Shown: positions 16,917-25,072 of the stretch, piece by piece | How the letters are laid out: each line of letters begins with the position of its first letter | Numbering within the stretch: position 1 is the first letter of the stretch | Origin: Promethearchaeota archaeon | GTDB lineage: Archaea > Asgardarchaeota > Lokiarchaeia > Sigyniarchaeales > Promethearchaeaceae | NCBI GenBank assembly: GCA_016933055.1 | Contig: JAFGBS010000033.1 | Location: 33,693 to 97,692 of the forward strand | Reading direction: 5' to 3' | Length of the DNA: 64,000 nt | Position numbers and translations under genes: made by a program | Notes under the pieces: generated by a model | The model's database searches: none | Seen by the model: only the letters and a program-made list of their open reading frames with translations | What the model was told of the DNA's origin: nothing

Positions 16917-17297
16917 TCAGCTTTCTGATAGCACTGTTTTCGAAAAATCACGCCAATCTGCCAAGGAAGAAAGGATAAGCAACTTCTCCCCAGGAATACC
17001 AAATTCAGTCAAAGAGATATCCCCGATAATAATGTTTCTTCCTCGAGCTCCAATAACCTTGAAAGAAGATTCTGTTTGAGATATTTTTTCTAGAATTTTG
17101 ATATTCACAATCTCATCTAAACTCACTGCACCCTCGTATCCTTCGTATTCTTTTTCAAAATAATATTTGGCAGTATTATCCTCCCATTTCATCACCAATT
17201 GCTTTACATTTTCGGGAGGTTTGGTGATCAACTCCCGCCATTTGAACCGAAATCTGTGCACCCCCCTTTTGTCGGAAGGATTTTCATTTTTACTCAT
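16917..17297 (-). CDS. Uncharacterised small protein, 126 residues
   Basis: A soluble, mostly beta protein with a basic N terminus (RFRFKWRELI) and alternating hydrophobic strands such as VSLDEIVNIKILEKI and NIIIGDISL. No cysteine or metal motif is present and I do not recognise the family. It begins 26 bases after the stop of the UDP-glucose/GDP-mannose dehydrogenase gene on the same strand and so is probably co-transcribed with it. The AG-rich AAGGAT shortly upstream of the ATG could be its ribosome site. Confidence 0.55.
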   Translation of the reverse strand: MSKNENPSDKRGVHRFRFKWRELITKPPENVKQLVMKWEDNTAKYYFEKEYEGYEGAVSLDEIVNIKILEKISQTESSFKVIGARGRNIIIGDISLTEFGIPGEKLLILSSLADWRDFSKTVLSES

Positions 17298-17323
17298 AAG
17301 GATTCTCTCTGTGCAAGGTAGTT

Positions 17324-18724
17324 TTACGTGGGTGCATAATTTCGAGATGTAGAAAAACCAATTCCCTTGAATATTACACCCATATTTTCGAATAGATTTG
17401 GATCAAAAATCCGTCTTCCATCAATAATAATAGCTTTTTTCATAGATCGTTTAAAATCATTGGGTTTTATTTGAGAGAATTCGTCCCATTCTGTAACGAT
17501 CAATACTCCTTCAGTATCCCTTATTGCTTCTAATGCAGAATCACAATACGTTATTGGGGCATCTACCGCAATTCCCGATTCTTTCCTAAAGTTTTCTTTA
17601 GCAACTGGATCATACACACGCAGTATTGCACCTATATCCAGCAATTTTTTTGCTATCTTAATAGAAGGAGCAAATCTCACGTCATCGGTATTGGGTTTAA
17701 ATGACAATCCAAGTAGTCCAATAAGTTTTCCTTGCAGATCCCCGAGTTCTTCTTTTAACATAGTAATGGGATAATACGGCTGGTTTTCATTTACTTGCAA
17801 TGTAGCATCTAATATTTTTGAAATGTAACCTGCTTCCTTACCGGCATTGTATAGCGCTTTCACATCTTTAGGGAAACAAGAACCCCCAAATCCCAAACCC
17901 GCATTTAGATACTCCTTGCTAATCCGATTATCCATACCTAATGCTTTTGAGACAATTTTTATATCTACTCCAAATAAGGCAGAGATATTAGCCATCTCGT
18001 TGATAAATGATACCTTAGTTGCCAGAAACGAATTGTTCGCATATTTTATCATCTCCGCTGTGCGTAAATCACATCGTAAGAATACATTTTTTCCGATTTT
18101 CTGTTCATGGAAATCTTGAAAGACTTCGTAAAATTCTTGATAAGACCTATCATCGATAGCACCAATAATTATCTTATCAGGATTTAAAAAATCATAAATA
18201 GCAGCCCCTTCTCGGAGGAATTCAGGGGTCATACACACTCCAAAATTCTTTCCTGCTTTTTTACCCGATTCTCTTTCAATGATCGGTATAACATGAGAAT
18301 CCGTTGTTCCAGGAATAACTGTGCTCTTCACCGAAATTGCATGGTAGGTAGATTTTTTCTTCAGAACTTTCCCAATGTTCTTAGATGCGGTATGAATTTG
18401 GCTAAGATCAATATACCCCATATCCGAAGTTGGAGTTCCTACGCAAATAAATGTAATATCTGAATTTAATACTGCTTGTTCCGTATCGACTGTTGCAGAG
18501 ATAATACCATCCTCAACACCCATTTGGAGAAATTCTGGTAATTGATCTTCATGAATGGGTGAAATTCCCGATTTAATCTGTTCGATTCTTTTCTTATCAA
18601 CATCCACGCAAATAACGGGAGTATTTAATTTCGCTAGACATGCAGAAAGGCATAATCCTACATAGCCCATTCCAACAACGGATACAGTTTTCCTCTTAAT
18701 ATCACTCATCGTATTCAATCTCAT
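17324..18724 (-). CDS. UDP-glucose/GDP-mannose 6-dehydrogenase
   Basis: A 466-residue enzyme that oxidises the C6 hydroxyl of a nucleotide sugar to a carboxylate with two NAD+. The Rossmann loop GMGYVG (18-23) and D41 of the second strand, CVGTP (94-98), STVIPGTT (134-141), EFLREG (168-173) and the catalytic C283 in GFGGSCFPKD are all in place, followed by the central dimer helix and a C-terminal nucleotide-binding domain with LKPNTDDVR. The product should feed surface glycan or N-glycan synthesis. UDP-glucose, UDP-N-acetylglucosamine or GDP-mannose specificity is not decided. M6 is an alternative start five codons in. Confidence 0.9.
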   Translation of the reverse strand: MRLNTMSDIKRKTVSVVGMGYVGLCLSACLAKLNTPVICVDVDKKRIEQIKSGISPIHEDQLPEFLQMGVEDGIISATVDTEQAVLNSDITFICVGTPTSDMGYIDLSQIHTASKNIGKVLKKKSTYHAISVKSTVIPGTTDSHVIPIIERESGKKAGKNFGVCMTPEFLREGAAIYDFLNPDKIIIGAIDDRSYQEFYEVFQDFHEQKIGKNVFLRCDLRTAEMIKYANNSFLATKVSFINEMANISALFGVDIKIVSKALGMDNRISKEYLNAGLGFGGSCFPKDVKALYNAGKEAGYISKILDATLQVNENQPYYPITMLKEELGDLQGKLIGLLGLSFKPNTDDVRFAPSIKIAKKLLDIGAILRVYDPVAKENFRKESGIAVDAPITYCDSALEAIRDTEGVLIVTEWDEFSQIKPNDFKRSMKKAIIIDGRRIFDPNLFENMGVIFKGIGFSTSRNYAPT

Positions 18725-19062
18725 AACCTATACATATTTGTATGGAAAGAGCTTTATCAAATTTCTGTACAAGTAGGGAAAAAAAAATTGAATTCTCGCA
18801 AATTCTGAATCATGGTATTTTGGAATAGACATAATTTTTTAAATGAAATGAATTATTTTTTGAATCGATTATTCCATCAACATCTGGGAACGAATACCAT
18901 GTCCCAAAAATGTACGAGGATTTCTAATCCGTTCAGTGGCCATTATAACGGTTAAAATTCCATGTTCTAATCCAATTGGGTAAAATTACTTACTAGAAAG
19001 ATGTATACGCAGTATTTTGCTAATAGGTAAATTTATTCCTATAAACCTCTATAGTTTCCTTT
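18725..19062. other. Intergenic region, nothing recognised
   Basis: The 338 bases between the nucleotide-sugar dehydrogenase and a minus-strand membrane protein contain AT-rich runs and no RNA gene, strong repeat or supported coding frame. It should hold the promoter for the dehydrogenase gene. Confidence 0.3.
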
Positions 19063-19926
19063 TCATTGACCAATCTCAATTTTTATTTTTATTTCCGGGT
19101 AATTCTTGTTTTTCAGAAGCCTGTGTTTGATTTTGGGAACTATTTTTAGATAAATCCAGAAACTAAAAAAAAATGAGCCGATAAGGAAGATCGGTTCAAA
19201 AATTAAAATAATCCCTAGTTCCAAGGAGTTTTGAAAAATTCTTTCTTGTATAAATAGCAGTATATATAGAATTGGTGTTGTTATGCCTGCAAATCCCTTG
19301 ATAATAGAAACAAAATAACAACCTACTCCCCGTACATCCAAGGAATTCGTCAAAACTTTATCTGATAGCAAATCTTCCAGATTCTCTTTTTTCATGAAAA
19401 TAATGCCCGAATCTTCCAAAAACCATGCTGGAAATATAATAAGAATACTAATTGGGGTTAATACTAAAGACATTGCAGCTGAAGAGAATGCTAGTGATCC
19501 ATTTATAAATTCAATTCCTAAATCGAAAAGTAGCTTATTTAAGCTTAAACTCAAGGTGATTGCTAGAAGTGTCGAATAAAATCCCCGTGATACAAACTCT
19601 AGGAAGGTATAATTTTTCTCAATTTTCTTCACTCCCATGGGGTATTTCCCTAGTTTCATTAGCTTAGCGATTTGAATGAATAAAGGAGTAATCCCCATGG
19701 CAATAAAAACGGTGACCAATTGGATTATTACAGGAATAATAAACATAATTACTAAATCTACAATTAATCCCCCAGGTATAACTAAAGAAATTCCGGATGA
19801 AGAACTAGTTCTTGTAATGATGAAATAAATTAAAATTGTTATATATACGATGAACAGAATAAAAAATATTACTGCTCCCACCAGAAATGTATTTCGCTTA
19901 TTGCGAGTTTTGATTTCTTTTACCAT
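19063..19926 (-). CDS. Uncharacterised polytopic membrane protein, 287 residues
   Basis: A basic N-terminal segment (KEIKTRNKRN) precedes about six hydrophobic helices, near residues 14-37, 50-80, 113-135, 142-168, 205-228 and 235-260, and the protein ends in a Lys-rich tail. No transporter signature or catalytic motif is visible and I do not recognise the family. It is transcribed alone, divergently from the small zinc-ribbon gene that starts at 20029. Confidence 0.6.
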   Translation of the reverse strand: MVKEIKTRNKRNTFLVGAVIFFILFIVYITILIYFIITRTSSSSGISLVIPGGLIVDLVIMFIIPVIIQLVTVFIAMGITPLFIQIAKLMKLGKYPMGVKKIEKNYTFLEFVSRGFYSTLLAITLSLSLNKLLFDLGIEFINGSLAFSSAAMSLVLTPISILIIFPAWFLEDSGIIFMKKENLEDLLSDKVLTNSLDVRGVGCYFVSIIKGFAGITTPILYILLFIQERIFQNSLELGIILIFEPIFLIGSFFFSFWIYLKIVPKIKHRLLKNKNYPEIKIKIEIGQ

Positions 19927-20028
19927 ATAATAAACGTGAAAAAACCTCTATAATAAAATTCTCTGATCTCTAGTCATGGTGATCTCTAGTTAAGGATTTT
20001 TATACACCATTAGATAATTAGTAAGTCA

Positions 20029-20262
20029 ATGGTTGGGAAGAAAAAAACACTGTTTCCGCAATGCCCACGCTGTAATTTAAAAATGCGGATAGAAATTAAT
20101 ACTGAAGTGATTGAAGTCGAACCAGGTAGTTTTTATTTAATCGTTCATGCCCATGGAGATTTAGACGTCGACGCTCATGCGGTAATCATTGAAGTTGATA
20201 ATAATTTTGGAATTCGCGGTATACGGGTGTCAGATATATTTGAATATACCTATGATATCTAA
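20029..20262 (+). CDS. Small single-CxxC protein, 77 residues
   Basis: The protein starts at the ATG at 20029. CPRC near the N terminus is a single CxxC knuckle; the second pair needed for a full zinc ribbon is absent, so metal binding would need a dimer or partner. The rest (HAHGDLDVDAHAVIIEVDNNFGIRGIRVSDIF) is His- and Asp-rich and may also bind metal. Family unknown. It ends 15 bases before the stop of the convergent activase gene, with no evident functional link. Confidence 0.55.
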   Translation: MVGKKKTLFPQCPRCNLKMRIEINTEVIEVEPGSFYLIVHAHGDLDVDAHAVIIEVDNNFGIRGIRVSDIFEYTYDI

Positions 20263-20277
20263 GCCCAAACCCTCTTA

Positions 20278-21063
20278 TCATTGATTTTGAATCGATTGCT
20301 CGTAGGTAATCAATGCAGCACCCAACGCTCCGGTTATTTGGGGGTTCTCGGGAACAAAAATAGGGAAGCCAATTTCTTCTTCTAGTGCTTTTCTTACTGC
20401 CACATTCCAAGCCACTCCTCCACAAAAAACTAGCGGAGATTCAACATTAATTCGTTTTGCCATTGCTCCTACTCTTTTCGCAATAGAGATGTGGATTCCC
20501 ATGGCAATATCCTCCTTTTTTTTACCTTGAGAAAACAAGCCAATGACTTCGCTTTCTGCAAACACCGTACAAGTGGAAGAGACTTTTTCGGGTGAGTTCG
20601 ACTTTAAAGCCAGATTCCCTAAATCTTGTAAGGGTATATCCAATGCCTGAGCCATTACTTCAAGGAATCTACCCGTTCCTGCAGCACATTTGTCATTCAT
20701 TTGAAAATCAACTATTTTTCCCGAATTTTTCTCTATTTTGATGACCTTAGAGTCCTGACCACCAATATCAATTATTGATAATGCATTCGGAAAATAAAAT
20801 TGTACACCGCGCGCGTGAGCAGAAATTTCTGTAATTCTTTGATCAGCAATATCTAAAGAATGTCTTCCATATCCAGTACTCATGATGTGAGAAATCTGTT
20901 CTTTTTTGAGACGATTCTTTGTCAATATCTGATTGAAAAGCGAGTTTCCAACTTCATTATATTGGTATGAGGATCGATCGATGAGGAAGTCTTGAAGCTT
21001 ATCATTATTTAACAGAACTATCTTAGTTACCAAACTTCCTATGTCGATACCTACATTATACAT
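20278..21063 (-). CDS. Acyl-CoA dehydratase activase (BadF/HgdC type)
   Basis: A 261-residue ATPase of the ASKHA fold. GIDIGSLVTKIV (5-16) is the phosphate-1 loop, STGYGR (62-67) and DIGGQDSKVI (99-108) are family hallmarks, and C126 in DKCAAGTGRF with C165 in STCTVFAESE would bind the [4Fe-4S] cluster bridging the homodimer, as in the 2-hydroxyglutaryl-CoA dehydratase activator. The length is typical of the single-domain activator. Unusually, no dehydratase subunit genes lie nearby, so the partner must be elsewhere or the protein activates another double-cubane enzyme. Confidence 0.88.
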   Translation of the reverse strand: MYNVGIDIGSLVTKIVLLNNDKLQDFLIDRSSYQYNEVGNSLFNQILTKNRLKKEQISHIMSTGYGRHSLDIADQRITEISAHARGVQFYFPNALSIIDIGGQDSKVIKIEKNSGKIVDFQMNDKCAAGTGRFLEVMAQALDIPLQDLGNLALKSNSPEKVSSTCTVFAESEVIGLFSQGKKKEDIAMGIHISIAKRVGAMAKRINVESPLVFCGGVAWNVAVRKALEEEIGFPIFVPENPQITGALGAALITYEQSIQNQ

Positions 21064-21215
21064 CTTGCATTTACATAGAACAGAACGAACAAAAATTTTG
21101 TGAAATCAGTATCATTTCGTTAATTTTTAAGCAGAGCATACACATTAATCATCAAACAACACAAAATTTCTACCTTAAGCTACAAACACAAACAGAACTT
21201 CGTGGGTTCTTACTA

Positions 21216-22175
21216 ATGGAAAAACAACTAAATCAACTTATTAAAAATTTTATTGATGCTATAGAAAATGTTGATATGATCGCACTTATTGATCGTGATG
21301 GTTTGGTTCTGATGTCTATGCTAAAAGAAACTGAAGATGCTATATTAGGTGCGATCACTGCAGCATTTGACATGTTTATAGAGCGATTGAAACAAGAATT
21401 CATGGGTTCCGAGTTTATTAACATAATGACACTGGGAAAACGAAAGTTCTTTTTCGCAAGTGTTGGAGATAATGCAATATTAACTGTAGTTGCAAATGAA
21501 AAAGGTATCGAAAGTGAAATCCGAGTGTATAGTGAGTTAGCATTGGGGAGAGTAAACCGAATTCTGTCAGGTGAGGAAAACGTTTCTCTAGAAATCCCGG
21601 GTATCATAAAAATTATGAGTAAAATGAAAGTTTTTTCGCGATTTAAGGACGGAAAACTTCCAAAAGGGATCTTTACTATTAAAGTAATTTTATGTGGGGA
21701 TTATCGTGTAGGAAAAACTTCTCTAATCCGACGCTTTGTAAACGACTCCTTCGAACAAAGCTATGTAGCTACCATCGGTGTTGATATATCTCGTAGAGAA
21801 ATGCGGTTTGATGAGAACTGTACGTTGAATTTTCTTATCTGGGATATCGGGGGACAGTTGCATCAAATGGCTCCTTACCGGAAGCGATTTTATAATGGTG
21901 CTCATGCAGCATTTTTAATATTTGATAAAACACGTAGAGACAGTTTTCTAAATATTAAAAAATGGACAGAAGATATTGATCGTCGCAATCCTCAAGGTAT
22001 TCCAAAAATTCTGATCGGAAACAAAACTGACTTAACTTTCGATATCGAAGTGACGGATGAGGAAATTATGGAATTATCGGAAAAATTGGGATTTGAATAC
22101 ATAGAAACATCGGCAAAAACCGGAGAGAATGTCGATTTAGCATTCAAATATATTGCTCTTCAATCTATTTCCTAA
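21216..22175 (+). CDS. Roadblock/LC7 domain fused to Rab-like small GTPase
   Basis: A 319-residue two-domain protein. Residues 1-125 look like a Roadblock/LC7 (MglB-type) domain, with MIALIDRDGLVLMS as the central strand pair and helices either side. Residues 150-319 form a Ras-superfamily GTPase: G1 GDYRVGKTS (161-169), G2 T186 in ATIGVD, G3 DIGGQ (210-214), G4 NKTD (269-272) and G5 ETSAK (297-301). The switch II Gln is retained, so hydrolysis should be intact. No C-terminal cysteine for prenylation exists. Roadblock proteins act as GAPs or GTPase platforms, so the fusion could be self-regulating. This is a eukaryotic-signature protein typical of Asgard archaea. Confidence 0.88.
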   Translation: MEKQLNQLIKNFIDAIENVDMIALIDRDGLVLMSMLKETEDAILGAITAAFDMFIERLKQEFMGSEFINIMTLGKRKFFFASVGDNAILTVVANEKGIESEIRVYSELALGRVNRILSGEENVSLEIPGIIKIMSKMKVFSRFKDGKLPKGIFTIKVILCGDYRVGKTSLIRRFVNDSFEQSYVATIGVDISRREMRFDENCTLNFLIWDIGGQLHQMAPYRKRFYNGAHAAFLIFDKTRRDSFLNIKKWTEDIDRRNPQGIPKILIGNKTDLTFDIEVTDEEIMELSEKLGFEYIETSAKTGENVDLAFKYIALQSIS

Positions 22176-22178
22176 AAT

Positions 22179-22595
22179 CTACGAAAAGGTTTCTAATATT
22201 TCTTCAATTGCGGTCCGTATTTTTTCGGTTGGTTGATGTAACAATGATTGGATCAATACCTCTTTATCATTGGAACAAATGCTCCCAAAATAACCAAATA
22301 GTTTCTCTAAGTAACGTTTTCTTTCTATTAGGTCATTAGGAATGTTTAAAAGTATTGATTTAATAAATTGAACTGTGTTTTTCGGTTCGTTAGGAATTAA
22401 AGTTTCAGCTTTTTGAATTTGGTATTCACTTTTTATTATGTCATATTTTTGAAGACGCTTGAAATAATCCCTATTTATCATTGTAATTCTATTGGGGATC
22501 GAATCTTTTGATATAAGTCGTAATAATGATAATATCTCGGACTCGATCTTTTTTATCTGCAACTCTATTTCTTCCAAGTCAAAATTTTCTAGCAT
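22179..22595 (-). CDS. Uncharacterised helical protein, 138 residues
   Basis: A soluble, almost fully helical protein with heptad-like leucine/isoleucine spacing, starting LEEIELQIKKIESEILSLLRLI. No catalytic motif or cysteine pattern is visible apart from CSND. It converges on the Roadblock-GTPase gene, leaving three bases between the two stop codons. I do not recognise the family. Confidence 0.55.
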   Translation of the reverse strand: MLENFDLEEIELQIKKIESEILSLLRLISKDSIPNRITMINRDYFKRLQKYDIIKSEYQIQKAETLIPNEPKNTVQFIKSILLNIPNDLIERKRYLEKLFGYFGSICSNDKEVLIQSLLHQPTEKIRTAIEEILETFS

Positions 22596-22710
22596 GAGTA
22601 GGAATTTAGTATAAACTCAAAAATAAATGCTTTTTGCACTAATGAATGATTTACTGCATTATCTTACTAAAAAACAGCTAAAAAGAGGAAAAGATGAAGA
22701 TGTGTTATGT

Positions 22711-23331
22711 TTAATATACTAATTCAAAATCATAGATTTGCTGGATTAAGTTTTTCAAAGAGTTTTCAAGATGCTCTACTGAACGGATTCCTAAACAAAT
22801 AATTTTGGAATTCGAGAATAATAAGAACGCACCACCTTCTTCCAAATCTCGGATGATGGCTGCGGGAAACTGCTCAGGTTCATATATGCAATTCATTAAA
22901 GTAAGGCAAGCCATTTCTAAATTAATTCTTTTATTTAAATTAGTCATAGCAACAAAATTTTGGATGGATATTGCGAATTCAGTATATTTAATCCGTGCTT
23001 TAGTAAGTACTTTCTCGATTTGCTGCTTTATCTCAGGAATTTGGTCTTCACGTTTCAATCCAGTTATAATCATTTTCCCATTTTTGAAAATTATTACAGA
23101 CACATCACCAACTTTAAATAACACACATGGGAAACGATTGAGAGATCGAACATCAATGACGGCTTCAATTTTTGTAAAATCAATATCTTCTTGCTTATTT
23201 TCTAATTCGAGAATACCAAGCGCTACAATATTAGTAATGCGATAAGTAAACTCAATTTCCTGAGAAAGCTCGGAATTTTCCACGTAAAGTGTTGTATATT
23301 CGGAATATTGCTCCATTATTTTACCCTTCAA
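22711..23331 (-). CDS. Divergent TATA-binding-protein paralogue
   Basis: A 206-residue protein with the two imperfect repeats of TBP. Repeat 1 spans about 31-110 (ITNIVALGILE, then FPCVLF, then VIIFKNGKMIITG) and repeat 2 about 122-200 (IQNFVAMTNL, YEPEQFPAAIIRD, LLFSNSKIICLG). The four positions of the DNA-kinking phenylalanines are Phe: F67 and F82 in repeat 1, F155 and F172 in repeat 2. Repeat 1 lacks the usual YxPEQFPG. An N-terminal extension of about 25 residues is acidic. It is too divergent to be the housekeeping TBP and is probably an alternative promoter-selectivity factor. M6 is an alternative start. Confidence 0.78.
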   Translation of the reverse strand: MKGKIMEQYSEYTTLYVENSELSQEIEFTYRITNIVALGILELENKQEDIDFTKIEAVIDVRSLNRFPCVLFKVGDVSVIIFKNGKMIITGLKREDQIPEIKQQIEKVLTKARIKYTEFAISIQNFVAMTNLNKRINLEMACLTLMNCIYEPEQFPAAIIRDLEEGGAFLLFSNSKIICLGIRSVEHLENSLKNLIQQIYDFELVY

Positions 23332-23749
23332 TTTGGTTTAAGTCAATTCATCTAATTTTGTCGATAATTTGAAACACATAATTTTACTCTTATTACTTAT
23401 TATGAGCATTTTTGTTAGAAACATTACAATGCTTTTTCTGATAACATTTTAAAGTCCATTGATCTTCTATTTCTGTTGATCTTATAAAGATCTTTGAACA
23501 CCATTTATTTCGATATTTTTTTATATTGGATATTATCTGGATAATACATTTTGTCGCATTTAATTCTTCTTTAGTCGACTTTTGCCGAGTAAAGTCGCCG
23601 ATTATACGGTCATTCAAACACAAGAAAAATCGTCGAATCAGTGAATCTAAGCCAATTTTTTAATGTTGTTATATGATCTCATATATTTAAATGCCACTAC
23701 TAATCAGAAATCATTAGGTTAATATCTAAACGTTAATTCGATTAAGAGA
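23332..23749. other. Divergent intergenic region
   Basis: The 418 bases between the TBP-like gene and a plus-strand MFS gene include TATA-like ATATATTTAA at 23681-23690, about 60 bases before the MFS start, and a 7-base inverted repeat CGACTTT/AAAGTCG (23576-23582 and 23591-23597). A 76-codon minus-strand frame at 23393-23623 has no recognisable family and is not called as a gene. Confidence 0.3.
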
Positions 23750-25072
23750 ATGTCACCCGATCGACAAAAGAGAATATTATTCCAAAATCCGATATGGGGA
23801 TTAGGATCTTTTCAAGCACTTGCGATGTTTAGGCGTGGACTCTTTTATACTTTTTTATCGATCTACTTGCGCAACTTCTTGGGTTTAACTGTCACAGCGA
23901 CATCGCTCTATGCTACTATTCCAATGATTCTCAGTGTTATTGGACAGAATCTTATATGGGGACCTCTTTCAGATCGATTTCAAAGAAGGAGAACATTGAT
24001 TATTACGGGAGAAGTTATTGCGGGGATAATGTTAATTCTTGTTTGGTATCTTCATACTATCCCAACTTCCCAAATCATCGCTGGATACATCATCATTATC
24101 GGATTGACTGCTACCGAATTGTTTTGGTCTATGTCGAATATTGGGTGGTCTGCATTAATAAGTGATCTATATCCATCCAAGAAAAGGACGAGAATAATGG
24201 GATGGTTAAACAGTATTGGAGGAATTGGTCGAATCATTGGCGCAACATTGGGGGGATTTTTTTATGACTTAAATGGTCAACAATACGAAGGATGGGGATT
24301 TGAACAGGGGCTATTATTTTTTGTCGCCTCAGGGATTATGTTTTTATCCATAATTCCCATGAGTTTTACACCTGAAGGGGGAAAATCTTCATCTACCCCA
24401 GAACAAATTCCACAAGAAGAGCCAGTATTAAATCTGGATCCCCTTTTAATTCGCAAAATTTATCTCATCTTTGTCATATCTCTCATTTTCATTAATTTTG
24501 GAAGAAATTCCATTACTACCATCCAATCTCAGTATCTTACCTTAGATTCTGGATTTGATGTCACATCTCGAATCCTAGGTAGAATTGCTAATATGCGCTC
24601 CATTGCAATGATTATATTGGGTTTAGTAACAGGTTGGATATGTAAAAAAATTGGTGAGGATATTGCTGTTATTTTTGGAGCCCTAATTGGTATTATTTCC
24701 TTACTACTATTTGCATCACCAGTGGGTATTAACTCTATCTATGGTGCTAGTGTCGGTTTAGGTGTTTCAGATCTGGTAGTCTCTGCTGCTTCCTATACTT
24801 ATGCATCCAAACTAATTCCTTATGAGAAACGGGCTCGTTTGTTCGCTGTATATAATGCTACGTTCTTCTTGTCGTGGGGGCTTTCGGGAACCTTATTCTT
24901 AGCTCCTATTGTCGATCTATTGCTAGTTCGAGGGTATTCAGAAATATTTGCTTATCGTGTAAGTTTTCTTATAGCGGCAGGTATTACATTAATAGGATTT
25001 GGTATCTTCCTGGGTCTAGTAATTTTCACTAAAAAAAAGCAATACCGAAAAGAAATAATAAATCTGTTTTAA
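23750..25072 (+). CDS. MFS transporter
   Basis: A 440-residue, twelve-helix carrier. Motif A after TM2 reads GPLSDRFQRRR and a related loop KKIGEDIAV follows TM8. The central loop is long and Pro/Glu-rich (about 205-230), normal for the linker between the two six-helix bundles. Substrate cannot be predicted; the pattern RRGLFYTFLSIYLRNFLGLT recalls drug-efflux and sugar-efflux groups. The last four bases overlap the stop of the convergent GH63-like gene, whose product might act on a related sugar. Confidence 0.83.
   Translation: MSPDRQKRILFQNPIWGLGSFQALAMFRRGLFYTFLSIYLRNFLGLTVTATSLYATIPMILSVIGQNLIWGPLSDRFQRRRTLIITGEVIAGIMLILVWYLHTIPTSQIIAGYIIIIGLTATELFWSMSNIGWSALISDLYPSKKRTRIMGWLNSIGGIGRIIGATLGGFFYDLNGQQYEGWGFEQGLLFFVASGIMFLSIIPMSFTPEGGKSSSTPEQIPQEEPVLNLDPLLIRKIYLIFVISLIFINFGRNSITTIQSQYLTLDSGFDVTSRILGRIANMRSIAMIILGLVTGWICKKIGEDIAVIFGALIGIISLLLFASPVGINSIYGASVGLGVSDLVVSAASYTYASKLIPYEKRARLFAVYNATFFLSWGLSGTLFLAPIVDLLLVRGYSEIFAYRVSFLIAAGITLIGFGIFLGLVIFTKKKQYRKEIINLF

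Noticed and set aside
22179..22595. Coiled-coil protein as partner of the Roadblock-GTPase
   Set aside because: The genes are adjacent but convergent, so adjacency alone does not support a functional link.
22805..23245. 146-codon plus-strand open frame
   Set aside because: It lies wholly antisense to the TBP-like gene and its translation has no recognisable motif, while the minus strand gives two clear TBP repeats.
23393..23623. 76-codon minus-strand frame in the TBP-MFS gap
   Set aside because: It has a start codon and Cys/Lys-rich end that briefly recalls a transposase fragment, but no family motif, ribosome site or terminal repeat supports it.
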